Below, in pieces: positions 5,597 to 6,335 of a stretch of 6,335 nt of DNA. Both the position numbers and the translations under genes were made by a program. Below the pieces are notes generated by a model, which ran no database searches, was not told the origin of the DNA, and saw only the letters and a list, made by a program, of their open reading frames with translations. The DNA comes from an uncultured bacterium (GTDB lineage Bacteria; Bdellovibrionota_C; UBA2361; SZUA-149; CALKYB01): contig CALIEE010000300.1 of assembly GCA_938022485.1 (NCBI GenBank), positions 1-6,335 on the forward strand, written 5' to 3'. Position 1 is the first letter of the stretch; every line of letters starts with the position of its first letter.

Positions 5597-5657
5597 GGCT
5601 AGCTCAGCTAAAACCTACAGCTTAGCAGTGTAGCTTTAGACCATCGTAGGCTAGCTC
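5597..5657. repeat. Nine-base direct repeat flanking the ispD/hydrolase junction
   Basis: GGCTAGCTC occurs at 5597-5605, just after the ispD stop, and again at 5649-5657 inside the end of the convergent hydrolase gene, 52 bp apart. It may be chance; CTAG is frequent locally. Confidence 0.4.
5608..5639. terminator. Imperfect hairpin between convergent genes, possible bidirectional terminator
   Basis: CTAAA (5608-5612) pairs with TTTAG (5635-5639) and CTACA (5615-5619) pairs with TGTAG (5629-5633), separated by a small internal loop and closed by a 9-base loop. It sits on the stop codon of the - strand gene and 16 bp after ispD, where a shared terminator is expected. Neither side has a proper T-run and the stems are AT-rich, so intrinsic termination would be weak. 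Confidence 0.3.
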
Positions 5658-6335
5658 GACATTAGAAAAGCCCATTTTCTTGATTCTTTGGTTAGCTTCT
5701 TCATGCTCTAGCTCGTGAGAGATGTGAGTGAGCCAAGCTTTCTTTGGCCTTAGTGTTTTAACTTGAGATAGAGCATTTTCCACGGTCATATGGGTTGGGT
5801 GAGGTCTATCTCTTAAGCCGTCGATGATTAGTTGTTCTAGGCCATGAAGAATTTCCAAGGATTTCTCAGGAATCTTCGAGCAGTCAGTTAGGTAGGCGAA
5901 GCTTCCAATTCGAAAACCTAATATAGAGTTGTCACCATGAAAAATGGGAATTGGAAGAACATCTACCCCAAAAAGATTAAAAGTTTTTAATGCCTCGATT
6001 TTAATTAAGTCTAGTTTGGCGGTTGCTCCGCCCTGATATTTTGGGTTTTCCTTAAATACGTATCTAAACTTCTCTTCTAGCTCACTAAAATCAGGGTCAG
6101 CAGCGTAAACCGGTATTCTAGACTTGTTAATAAAGTTAAATACTCTGAGGTCATCAATTCCGTGGCAGTGGTCAGCGTGAGCATGGGTGTAAAGAACAGA
6201 ACGCACATCCCTGATTCCAAAGGCCAGTGCCTGGCTTCTAAGGTCAGGTGCAGTATCAATCAGAATGCTGCCAATGCTATTTTCTTGGTCGCTGGTTGTT
6301 TCCTCCTTACCAGAGCCACTGGTGTTGGGCAGGCT
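5622..6335 (-). CDS. PhnP-like metallo-beta-lactamase-fold hydrolase (partial, N-terminus off the right edge)
   Basis: The reading frame is open from the window edge (6335) to a TAA at 5622-5624, 237 visible residues. The GTG at 6206 is internal: family-typical residues ILIDTAPDLRSQA precede it. The metal-binding signature THAHADHCHG gives His51, His53, Asp55 and His56 (numbered from the edge). FHGDN, AYLTDCSKIP, DRPHPTHMT and LTHISHELEH supply the further metal-site His and Asp residues. The order and wording match the PhnP group of phosphodiesterases, which cleave cyclic phosphates in phosphonate breakdown. No phosphonate genes are nearby, and such stand-alone members usually have unknown substrates. 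About 40 N-terminal residues, including any CxC structural zinc site, are missing from view. A polar Ser/Glu-rich loop lies at about residues 7-23. It is convergent with ispD, 29 bp apart. Confidence 0.85.
   Translation of the reverse strand, partial: SLPNTSGSGKEETTSDQENSIGSILIDTAPDLRSQALAFGIRDVRSVLYTHAHADHCHGIDDLRVFNFINKSRIPVYAADPDFSELEEKFRYVFKENPKYQGGATAKLDLIKIEALKTFNLFGVDVLPIPIFHGDNSILGFRIGSFAYLTDCSKIPEKSLEILHGLEQLIIDGLRDRPHPTHMTVENALSQVKTLRPKKAWLTHISHELEHEEANQRIKKMGFSNVELAYDGLKLHC

Noticed and set aside
5622..6206. Hydrolase starting at the GTG at 6206
   Set aside because: The frame continues upstream with conserved family residues (ILIDTAPDL), so this GTG is internal and the gene is truncated by the window edge.
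1..6335. Novel defence, mobile or multi-gene system
   Set aside because: All intact genes belong to known housekeeping families in tight operon-like order. No transposase, toxin-antitoxin pair, CRISPR repeats, integrase or tRNA attachment site is visible.

Overview
This window is a compact, gene-dense stretch of bacterial chromosome holding core housekeeping genes. By eye the base composition is moderate, slightly AT-leaning. The best lineage clue is the CarD/CdnL protein: its C-terminal half, recalled from memory, reads very much like myxobacterial CdnL. The CarD-IspD neighbourhood is also one I associate with deltaproteobacterial-type genomes. I therefore infer a lineage such as Bdellovibrionota, Myxococcota or a relative, with low-to-moderate confidence. 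IspD shows that isoprenoids are made by the MEP pathway.

Layout, left to right on the + strand. The first 67 bases look like the end of an upstream gene, possibly rplT, the classical neighbour of pheS. Then come pheS (82-1092) and pheT (1104-3596), the two subunits of phenylalanyl-tRNA synthetase, 11 bp apart. A RimI-type N-acetyltransferase (3605-4192) follows 8 bp later and is probably in the same transcript. At the end of rimI a strong sigma70-type promoter (TTGATC, 17 bp, TATAAT) starts a new unit. That unit has an approximately 135-nt leader with several inverted repeats, then carD/cdnL (4359-4862), then ispD (4882-5592). A convergent gene on the - strand (5622 to beyond the right edge) encodes a PhnP-like metallo-beta-lactamase-fold hydrolase whose N-terminus lies outside the window.

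Functionally the first unit serves translation: charging tRNA-Phe, proofreading it, and probably acetylating ribosomal protein S18. The second unit joins a global regulator of sigma70/RNA-polymerase open complexes (CarD) to the third MEP-pathway enzyme (IspD). No mobile element, CRISPR array, tRNA, rRNA or defence system is visible, and I do not see an undescribed multi-gene system. The items most worth a second look are the structured carD leader with its promoter, the loss of a normally conserved aspartate in IspD, altered motif residues in PheS, and the dominance of TAG stop codons.
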